This document shows positions 1 through 5,232 of a stretch of 5,232 nt of DNA, one piece after another (within the stretch, counting starts at the first letter, position 1; each line of letters opens with the position of its first letter). Origin of the DNA: Desulfobacteraceae bacterium (GTDB lineage Bacteria; Desulfobacterota; DSM-4660; Desulfatiglandales; Desulfatiglandaceae); assembly GCA_011042035.1 (NCBI GenBank), contig DQZA01000200.1, positions 1 through 5,232 of the forward strand. Reading direction: 5' to 3'. Both the position numbers and the translations under genes were made by a program. The notes beneath the pieces were generated by a model. That model was not told the origin of the DNA, did not search any database, and saw only the letters and a list, made by a program, of their open reading frames with translations.

Positions 1-20
1 AAATAATAAATATAACAGTG

Positions 21-26
21 AGGTGA
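21..26 (+). promoter_or_regulatory. Ribosome binding site deciding the ligase start
   Basis: AGGTGA lies 8 bases before ATG 35. It overlaps the alternative in-frame GTG at 23, which supports ATG 35 as the start and shortens the longest reading frame by four residues. Confidence 0.7.
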
Positions 27-34
27 AGACACAT

Positions 35-1324
35 ATGACAGAGACGTTTATGCCCGCATTTACTTCTATGGAAGAGATCAAAAAGTTGCAATTGGAAGGC
101 CTCAAATGGACGGTGAAGCATGGTTATGAGGGATCGCCAGTCTATCGCAGCAAACTTGAGGAGGCAGGCGTGACCCCAGACAATATAAGGACCCTTGATG
201 ATATCAAGAAGCTTCCTTTTACAACAGCGCAGGATTTGCAGGAAGGCTACCCCTTCCCCCTTTTGTCTGTACCTTTCGAGAAGGTGGTACGGATTCATGC
301 CTCGTCGGGCACTACAGGGAGGAGAAAGGTCTTGTGTTACACCCAGAAGGACATCGATGACTGGGCCCACTTTTTTGCACGCTGCTATGAGATGGCAGGC
401 CTGAGCAAGGAGGACCGAGTTCAAATTGCAGTGGGTTACGGGGTGTGGACGGCCGGCGTTGGTTTCCAATTGGGTTGTGAAAGATTCGGGGCCATGGCCA
501 TTCCCGCGGGGCCAGGCAACCTGGATATGCAGTGCCAGTTCCTGGTGGATTTTCAGAGCACTGTGATGTGCTGCACAGCATCAATGGGTCTGCTGATGGC
601 CGAGGAGGTCAACAAGAGAGGATTGAGGGATAAGATAAACCTGAAAAAAATGATATTTGGCTCAGAGCGCTCAAGCGATGCAATGAGAAAGAGGATCAAG
701 GAGTTGTTAGGGCTTGAGCATTTGTTTGATATTCCTGGGATGACAGAGCTATATGGCCCTGGTACGGGGCTGGATTGTACGTATCACACGGGAATCCATT
801 ATTGGGCTGACTATTATATTTTGGAGATCCTAGATCCGGAAACCCTGGAAGAAGTGCCAGAAGGGGAGACCGGGGAGATGGTTGTGACTACCCTTAGGAA
901 AGAAGCTGTCCCCCTCATTCGTTATAGGACAAGAGATCTGACAAGGCTTATCCCTGGTCAGTGCGCTTGCGGTAGCATCCTTCCTCGCCATGATCGAATT
1001 TTGGGCCGTTCGGATGACATGATAATATTTCGAGCTGTGAATATTTATCCTGGGCAGATTGATCATGTTCTGTCCGGTATTGAAGGCATTGGTAGCGAGT
1101 ACCAAATCATTCTGGACAGAGCGGCAGACGGGAAAGACTACATGACCATCAAGGTGGAAAGAGAACATGGGGTAAGTAAGAGTAAGGACAGGGAATTGAG
1201 GAGAAAAATAGAGGAGGAAATAAAAAAGCAGATTTTAGTAAGCGCCTTAATAGAAGTAGTGGATTATGGTTCTCTTCCCAGGTCTGAGAGGAAAAGCAAA
1301 AGGGTTTTTGATAATAGGGAGTAG
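35..1324 (+). CDS. PaaK-family aryl-CoA ligase (phenylacetate-CoA ligase-like, AMP-forming)
   Basis: Adenylate-forming ligase of 429 residues, the usual PaaK length, that should activate an aromatic or arylacetic acid to its CoA thioester using ATP, in the cytoplasm. Seen: the phosphate-binding loop HASSGTTG at residues 88-95; GMTELYGPG from 235; the PaaK-type stretch VPLIRYRTRDL ending near 302, with the ribose-binding Asp at 301; a Cys pair CACG at 310-313; the hinge GRSDDMIIF followed by NIYP, opening the small C-terminal domain; and the closing LPRSERKSKRVFDNR, where Lys 420 matches the conserved C-terminal lysine region. Start: ATG 35 is preceded at 8 bases by AGGTGA (21-26). The in-frame GTG at 23 lies inside that site and has no site of its own. 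No signal peptide. An 86-base gap separates it from the hydroxylase genes, so co-transcription is likely but unproved. Family is secure. Substrate (phenylacetate, a hydroxy- or aminobenzoate, an indole- or arylacetate derivative) is unknown. Confidence 0.93.
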   Translation: MTETFMPAFTSMEEIKKLQLEGLKWTVKHGYEGSPVYRSKLEEAGVTPDNIRTLDDIKKLPFTTAQDLQEGYPFPLLSVPFEKVVRIHASSGTTGRRKVLCYTQKDIDDWAHFFARCYEMAGLSKEDRVQIAVGYGVWTAGVGFQLGCERFGAMAIPAGPGNLDMQCQFLVDFQSTVMCCTASMGLLMAEEVNKRGLRDKINLKKMIFGSERSSDAMRKRIKELLGLEHLFDIPGMTELYGPGTGLDCTYHTGIHYWADYYILEILDPETLEEVPEGETGEMVVTTLRKEAVPLIRYRTRDLTRLIPGQCACGSILPRHDRILGRSDDMIIFRAVNIYPGQIDHVLSGIEGIGSEYQIILDRAADGKDYMTIKVEREHGVSKSKDRELRRKIEEEIKKQILVSALIEVVDYGSLPRSERKSKRVFDNRE

Positions 1325-1328
1325 CCGG

Positions 1329-1352
1329 TGGAATAATGGAATCTTGGAATAG
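1329..1352 (+). repeat. Three tandem TGGAATNN octamers between ligase and hydroxylase genes
   Basis: TGGAAT recurs at 1329, 1337 and 1345 with an exact 8-base period; the two spacer bases differ (AA, CT, AG). It starts five bases after the ligase stop codon, inside the only sizeable gap of the cluster. It might be an operator or simply a short chance repeat. An 8-base period does not match one helical turn, so binding of separate protein copies on one DNA face is not implied. No convincing -35/-10 promoter pair was seen in the rest of the 86-base gap. Confidence 0.5.
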
Positions 1353-1387
1353 GGGCTTATTGGGTACCGTGGGGCAACAATTCTAGC

Positions 1388-1402
1388 GGAGGTTTATAGG
1401 AG
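1388..1402 (+). promoter_or_regulatory. Double Shine-Dalgarno before the FAD subunit gene
   Basis: Two purine-rich sites precede ATG 1411: GGAGG at 1388-1392 and AGGAG at 1398-1402. The second, 8 bases from the ATG, is at the normal spacing and is probably the working one. The first is 18 bases away, too far for this start, and no alternative start codon follows it in frame. Confidence 0.7.
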
Positions 1403-1410
1403 TTGTATCT

Positions 1411-2268
1411 ATGAAAAAATTTGATTATTACCAACCACAAAACCTCAAAGAGGCTTACAAATTGATGGAGAAGTTAAAGGGAGAGGCCTTGTACGTTGCT
1501 GGGGGCACGGACGTCATCGTGCGGATCAAGCAAAAGATGATCCAGCCCGAGGCACTCATATCCCTGAGGGGTGTTGAAGAACTTCAGGGACTCAAAGAAA
1601 ACGGCGGCCTGGCGCTGGGTGCCGGAACCCTTTTCAGAGAAATGGAGAGAAATGAATCGCTGTTAAAGAGGTACACGGCTTTGCACCAAGCAGTGTCTGT
1701 GCTGGCAAATCCCCAAATACGCAATGTAGCAACCGTGGGTGGCAATCTTTGCAATGCGGCGCCTTCGGCAGATTCAGCGCCCCCCTTATTGGTGATGGAA
1801 GCTCAAGTTCAACTTGAGGGGCCAGGGGGGACAAGAACCATGGCACTAGAAGATTTTTTCACCGGTCCCGGCGAAACGTCAAAAGAAAGAGAAGAAATCA
1901 TGACGCGCATAGTTATACCTGAACTTCCCGCCAAGACAGGGACGGCATTTTTAAAGATCGGGCGTGTTAGCCAGGATATTGCGATAGCCAATGCTGCTGC
2001 CCTTGTGACCATGGAAAACGGCGTGTGCAAACACTGCAGGCTGGCGGTAGGCGCAGTGGCGCCGGTCCCCCTCCGACTGAAGAGCATTGAGGAAAAGGTA
2101 GAGGGGGAGAAGATAGATGAGGGCCTCTTAGAAGAGGTTCGGAAAATGGTATGTGAAGCGGTAAACCCTATTAGTGACGTGCGTTCCACTGCAGAGTACC
2201 GCAGGGAGGTGTCAGGAGTGCTGGTTAAAAGGGCGATCCGCGATGCACTTACCATGGCACAAGCATAG
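1411..2268 (+). CDS. Molybdenum hydroxylase FAD-binding (medium) subunit
   Basis: FAD subunit of 285 residues in the CoxM/XdhB/HcrB family. It passes electrons between the iron-sulfur subunit and an external acceptor. Seen: the first FAD loop VAGGTDV at 29-35; the second, TVGGNLCNAAPSADSAPP, from 108; and the C-terminal CO_deh_flav_C-type domain beginning around FLKIGRVSQDIAIANAAA (180-197), with the family's Lys and Arg (182, 185). Only four cysteines occur (114, 206, 209, 248). The roughly 40-residue insertion after the TVGGN motif that carries the extra [4Fe-4S] cluster in 4-hydroxybenzoyl-CoA reductase HcrB is absent: NLC runs straight into NAAPSADSAPP. Length therefore fits ordinary hydroxylases rather than HcrB. 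The next gene starts 18 bases after the stop, so the two are very probably translated from one message. Confidence 0.94.
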   Translation: MKKFDYYQPQNLKEAYKLMEKLKGEALYVAGGTDVIVRIKQKMIQPEALISLRGVEELQGLKENGGLALGAGTLFREMERNESLLKRYTALHQAVSVLANPQIRNVATVGGNLCNAAPSADSAPPLLVMEAQVQLEGPGGTRTMALEDFFTGPGETSKEREEIMTRIVIPELPAKTGTAFLKIGRVSQDIAIANAAALVTMENGVCKHCRLAVGAVAPVPLRLKSIEEKVEGEKIDEGLLEEVRKMVCEAVNPISDVRSTAEYRREVSGVLVKRAIRDALTMAQA

Positions 2269-2274
2269 ATGTTC

Positions 2275-2280
2275 GGAGGT
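2275..2280 (+). promoter_or_regulatory. Ribosome binding site of the small subunit gene
   Basis: GGAGGT lies 6 bases before ATG 2287, within the 18-base gap after the FAD subunit stop codon. It fixes the start firmly. Confidence 0.8.
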
Positions 2281-2286
2281 TAGCTA

Positions 2287-2754
2287 ATGAAGAAAGTGCT
2301 GAAGTTTACATTAAATGGGAATAAGGTGACCGCAGAGGTGGAGTCACATAAGATGCTTTTAGAAGTGCTGCGCGAACAGTTTGAATTGACAGGACCGAAG
2401 GAAGGTTGTGGACAAGGAGAGTGCGGGGCCTGCACGGTCCTGGTAGATGGGTACAATGTAGATTCGTGCCTGTATCCTGCCTTTGAAGTTGATGGCAAGG
2501 ATGTTGTTACAGTGGAAGGGTTGCTAGGTGAAGGCAACAAGTTACACCCCATGCAAAAGGCCTTTGTGGAAAACGGTGGTGTGCAGTGTGGCTTCTGTAC
2601 ACCCGGCATGATCATGTCCTCTGTGGCCTTGCTAAAGGGAAAAAAGAATCCTTCTGACGAGGATATTAAGAGGGCCATATCTGGAAACCTGTGCAGATGT
2701 ACGGGCTACGTTCAGATAATTGAGTCAATAAAAAAGGCCGGAGAGCTGATGTAA
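2287..2754 (+). CDS. Molybdenum hydroxylase [2Fe-2S] (small) subunit
   Basis: Iron-sulfur subunit of 155 residues, of the CoxS/HcrC/XdhA-N type, carrying electrons between the molybdenum centre and FAD. Seen: an N-terminal plant-ferredoxin-like domain with Cys 41, 46, 49 and 61 (pattern CGQGECGACTVLVDG, then VDSC), and a C-terminal four-helix domain with the second cluster at Cys 101, 104 (CGFCTPG) and Cys 136, 138 (CRCTGY). All eight ligands are present and the length is normal, so the protein looks intact. No twin-arginine or other signal is present, indicating a cytoplasmic enzyme. The gene lies between the FAD subunit (18-base gap) and the large subunit (46-base gap), the medium-small-large order also known from cox operons. 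The sequence is too conserved across the family to reveal the substrate. Confidence 0.97.
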   Translation: MKKVLKFTLNGNKVTAEVESHKMLLEVLREQFELTGPKEGCGQGECGACTVLVDGYNVDSCLYPAFEVDGKDVVTVEGLLGEGNKLHPMQKAFVENGGVQCGFCTPGMIMSSVALLKGKKNPSDEDIKRAISGNLCRCTGYVQIIESIKKAGELM

Positions 2755-2788
2755 GCAAAGAAGTGGCCTGGATATTCGGAAATGAATT

Positions 2789-2795
2789 AAGGAGG
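2789..2795 (+). promoter_or_regulatory. Ribosome binding site of the large subunit gene
   Basis: AAGGAGG lies 5 bases before ATG 2801. It is the strongest such site in the window and supports the chosen start of the catalytic subunit. Confidence 0.8.
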
Positions 2796-2800
2796 ACGGA

Positions 2801-5197
2801 ATGAGTCAATTACGTTTTGTAGGATCCAATAGCCCAAGGCCTGATGCACCGGACAAGGTGGCAGGAAGGGCACTTTACATCCATGACCTCAAAAGGCCTG
2901 GCATGCTATACGGCAAGATTAAGTACAGTGAGTATGCCCATGCCAGGATCAAGAATATTGACACTTCCAAGGCAGAGAAACTCCCTGGCGTTCGAGCTGT
3001 GATCACCGGGTACAATACCCCAGAAATTCGTATTGGATTTATTCGCGACAATTTTGCCCTTAAAAAGGGAAAGGTGCGACAGTTCAGGGACGAAGTGGCG
3101 GCTGTGGCGGCAACAGATCCGGAAATAGCCGAGGAAGCAATTGAGCTTATCAAAGTGGAATATGAAGAGCTTCCTGGTGTATTTACCCCTGAAGAGGCCT
3201 TACGGGAAGATGCTCCGCTGATTCATGAAGAGGACCCAAGGGGAAGACCTCGAAAGGATAATGTTGTCCCGGTCCCGTGGCGGTTCGTATCGGGAGACGT
3301 GGAAGAAGCAAAGAGGAAGGCAGCCTACATTGCCGAGGGACACTATGAGACCCCTCTTATTCAGCAATCTTGTATGGGTACGGCGGGCTGCATTGCTGAA
3401 TTTGACCTCCAAAATAACCTTACCATTTATACAAAGACGCAAATCCCATTCCTTGCCCAGAACGATTTCAATGGGGCGCTAGCGGCCATGGGGTTAAAGG
3501 GAAAGAACACCCGCGTTATTGTTCCAACTTTGGGTGGATCATTTGGAACAGGGCTTGATACGCACGCCTATGAATATATTGCGATCCTTTTGGCTTACAA
3601 GACAGGCAGACCAGTAAAGATAGTGCTTACGAGAGAGGAAGAGTTTATCAGCCTCTCGCCCAGGCAACCTACTAAGACCGACATTGTTCAGGGATGTGAT
3701 GAAAACGGCAAGTTGGTTTTCAGGGAGATAAAGATGGTGCTTGATAATGGGGCATATACATCATGGGGTGCCACTACCCCGAGTGTCATGATGCTCCCCG
3801 TTTCTTCCATGTACCGAGTGCCCAATGTTCATTACGAAACCACAATTGTTTACACTAATAATACGTTTTGCCAGGCCATGCGGGGGTATGGAAATCCCCA
3901 GGCAACATGGGCAATAGAGAGCAACCTAGATGATCTAGCTGAGCAAGCAGGGATAGACCCATTTGAATTTAGGATGATGAACCGAAATGTTCCTAATGAT
4001 ATTACCCCCATGGGGCTACATATCTCCACATGCGGACACAAGGAATGCCTTGAAAGTGTAGCAGAAAAATTGAACTGGAAGGAAAAGCGAGGAAAGCAGA
4101 GAAAGGTGGCTCGCGGGGTAGGCATGGCCTCCCTGTTCCATGTTGGAGGGTCCGGGCGCGTGTATCGCTCGGACGGAACTGGTGTTATCATGAAGCTTGA
4201 TGACTTTGGAAATGTTTCCGTCATAGCAGGTGGAGTGGAGATGGGACAGGGCTTCAATGCAGCCCTTAGCCTTGTTGCGGCTGAGGCCCTGGGGGTTACG
4301 CCGGATAAGGTTACGGTTGTGACCGGGGATACGGCCACGTGCCCATGGGATGTCGGCACTCACGCCAGCCGAGGCGCATTTACAGCAGGCAATGCCGCCA
4401 TCATGGCAGCACAGAAGGCAAGACAAAAGGTGTTTGAATTGGCCTCTGAGCACTTCATGCGCAGGGTCAAAAAGGATCTGGAGAAGAGAAAGAAAAAGGA
4501 TCCAAACTTTGAAATACCCGATCTGGATTATGAAAGAGTACTGGACCCGTCCGAGTTTGACATGAAGGAAAACTACATATTCCTCAAGGAAGAACCTGAC
4601 AACCCGTTGTTGAGGGTGACACTGGAAGAGATCCTGAGAGCCGCTCATTTCAAGCAAGATGGCACCATGGTTGTTGCCGATGCATTTTATGACCCATGCA
4701 ATGAGATGCTGGACCCTAAGACATGCAGGGGTAACATGTCTGCAACGTACATATTTGGAACGCAGGGCGCGGAAGTGGAGGTGGATCTAGAAACAGGAAA
4801 AGTGAAGGTCCTTCACTTTGCTGCTGCACACGATGTAGGTAGAGTGTTGAGTCAGCAGACTATCAAGGGCCAGATTTATGGCGGGATTGTTCAAGGCCTC
4901 GGCTATGCCCTTTGCGAGGAATATAAGACTGACAAAGGGAGAAATTTGAATCCAAATTTTCTGGACTATAAGATATTCTCGGCACCTGATATAGACTTTC
5001 CTATAGATATAGAGTGTATAGAAACGATTGATGAGGAGGGTCCTTTTGGGGCCAAAGGGGTCGGGGAACCGGGTCTTGTCCCAACCGCGCCAGCTATTGC
5101 CAATGCCATCTATGATGCCATAGGAGTGCGGATTCGATCATTACCCATTACCCCTGAAAAGGTACTTGCAGCACTTAAGAAAAAGGCCGAGGGTTAA
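2801..5197 (+). CDS. Molybdenum hydroxylase molybdopterin-binding catalytic (large) subunit
   Basis: Catalytic subunit of 798 residues in the xanthine dehydrogenase/HcrA family, holding the molybdopterin cofactor and the substrate pocket. Seen: the opening RPDAPDKVAG (13-22), leading the a/b hammerhead domain, which ends near VEYEELP (119-125); then the molybdopterin domains with GGSFG (245-249), AMRGYGNPQ (359-367, Arg 361), GGVEMGQG (477-484), SRGAFTAGNA, HDVGRV (677-682) and GAKGVGEP (750-757), whose Glu 756 matches the catalytic base. Oddities: the eighth position of the GGGFGGKE-type motif, Glu in xanthine dehydrogenase, is Leu 252; there is no CoxL-type Cys loop; the usual Glu of the HxxLEP/ET region is replaced in QQSCMGTAGC (188-197); and a lysine-rich segment lies around 554-596. 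No signal peptide. It resembles aromatic-acyl-CoA-type members (HcrA) more than purine enzymes, by impression only. Substrate is unassigned, and the reaction may be hydroxylation or reductive dehydroxylation. Confidence 0.95.
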   Translation: MSQLRFVGSNSPRPDAPDKVAGRALYIHDLKRPGMLYGKIKYSEYAHARIKNIDTSKAEKLPGVRAVITGYNTPEIRIGFIRDNFALKKGKVRQFRDEVAAVAATDPEIAEEAIELIKVEYEELPGVFTPEEALREDAPLIHEEDPRGRPRKDNVVPVPWRFVSGDVEEAKRKAAYIAEGHYETPLIQQSCMGTAGCIAEFDLQNNLTIYTKTQIPFLAQNDFNGALAAMGLKGKNTRVIVPTLGGSFGTGLDTHAYEYIAILLAYKTGRPVKIVLTREEEFISLSPRQPTKTDIVQGCDENGKLVFREIKMVLDNGAYTSWGATTPSVMMLPVSSMYRVPNVHYETTIVYTNNTFCQAMRGYGNPQATWAIESNLDDLAEQAGIDPFEFRMMNRNVPNDITPMGLHISTCGHKECLESVAEKLNWKEKRGKQRKVARGVGMASLFHVGGSGRVYRSDGTGVIMKLDDFGNVSVIAGGVEMGQGFNAALSLVAAEALGVTPDKVTVVTGDTATCPWDVGTHASRGAFTAGNAAIMAAQKARQKVFELASEHFMRRVKKDLEKRKKKDPNFEIPDLDYERVLDPSEFDMKENYIFLKEEPDNPLLRVTLEEILRAAHFKQDGTMVVADAFYDPCNEMLDPKTCRGNMSATYIFGTQGAEVEVDLETGKVKVLHFAAAHDVGRVLSQQTIKGQIYGGIVQGLGYALCEEYKTDKGRNLNPNFLDYKIFSAPDIDFPIDIECIETIDEEGPFGAKGVGEPGLVPTAPAIANAIYDAIGVRIRSLPITPEKVLAALKKKAEG

Positions 5198-5232
5198 GGT
5201 ATTTGTGACTACGAACTTCCCACCTTTTCAGT

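Noticed and set aside
11..16. TATAAC as a -10 promoter element before the ligase
   Set aside because: The window starts too close for a -35 box to be visible, and transcription would begin at or just before the ribosome binding site. The stretch is AT-rich, so the match is weak.
23..34. GTG at 23 as the ligase start
   Set aside because: It lies within the AGGTGA ribosome binding site of ATG 35 and has no such site of its own. The extra four residues match no known domain feature.
1802..1818. Perfect inverted repeat CTCAAGTT-C-AACTTGAG as a hairpin or operator
   Set aside because: It lies in the middle of the FAD subunit coding region, encoding part of AQVQLEG, with a one-base loop and no T run. 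It is best explained by codon choice.
4016..4657. Long minus-strand open frame of 213 codons opposite the large subunit gene
   Set aside because: It is antisense to a motif-confirmed catalytic gene, shows no recognisable domain and no supporting context. The other minus-strand frames are likewise shadows.
2801..5197. Form I CO dehydrogenase (coxMSL), suggested by the medium-small-large gene order
   Set aside because: The catalytic subunit lacks the CoxL active-site cysteine loop and has AMRGYGNPQ at the equivalent region.
5198..5232. Terminator after the large subunit gene
   Set aside because: The 35 visible bases show no stem followed by a T run. A terminator or a further gene may lie beyond the window.

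Overview
The window is a compact metabolic cluster on the + strand. It holds four complete genes, tightly packed, with only 34 bases before the first and 35 after the last. In order they are a PaaK-family (phenylacetate-CoA ligase-like) aryl-CoA ligase, then the three subunits of a molybdenum hydroxylase of the xanthine dehydrogenase family: the FAD subunit, the small two-[2Fe-2S] subunit and the large molybdopterin-binding catalytic subunit. All four family calls rest on clear motifs. The exact substrates cannot be read from the sequence.

Layout: 1-34 is an AT-rich leader with a Shine-Dalgarno that favours ATG 35 over GTG 23 as the ligase start. 35-1324 is the ligase. 1325-1410 is an 86-base gap with a three-copy 8-base-period repeat (TGGAATNN) and a ribosome binding site. 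1411-2268, 2287-2754 and 2801-5197 are the hydroxylase subunits in the order medium-small-large, with gaps of 18 and 46 bases, each gene having a strong GGAGG-type site. 5198-5232 is a short tail with no recognisable terminator, so the transcription unit may continue beyond the window. No tRNA, rRNA, CRISPR array, insertion sequence or phage feature is seen.

How the genes may work together (inference): a ligase that makes an aryl-CoA or arylacetyl-CoA thioester beside a cytoplasmic Mo hydroxylase is an arrangement expected in anaerobic degradation of aromatic or N-heteroaromatic acids. The closest textbook analogy is 4-hydroxybenzoate-CoA ligase plus 4-hydroxybenzoyl-CoA reductase (HcrABC). 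However, the FAD subunit lacks the cysteine-bearing [4Fe-4S] insertion that defines HcrB, so a conventional oxidative hydroxylase or dehydrogenase, or a divergent reductase, is at least as likely. The large subunit also lacks the glutamate at the xanthine dehydrogenase substrate position and the active-site cysteine loop of form I CO dehydrogenase, which argues against purines and CO as substrates.

Organism: moderate GC by eye, GGAGG ribosome binding sites and this gene content fit an anaerobic bacterium such as a sulfate-reducing or syntrophic Desulfobacterota member. This is a guess from context, with no taxonomic marker in the window. Nothing here is clearly a new kind of system. The interest lies in the unassigned substrate and in a few departures from the family patterns.
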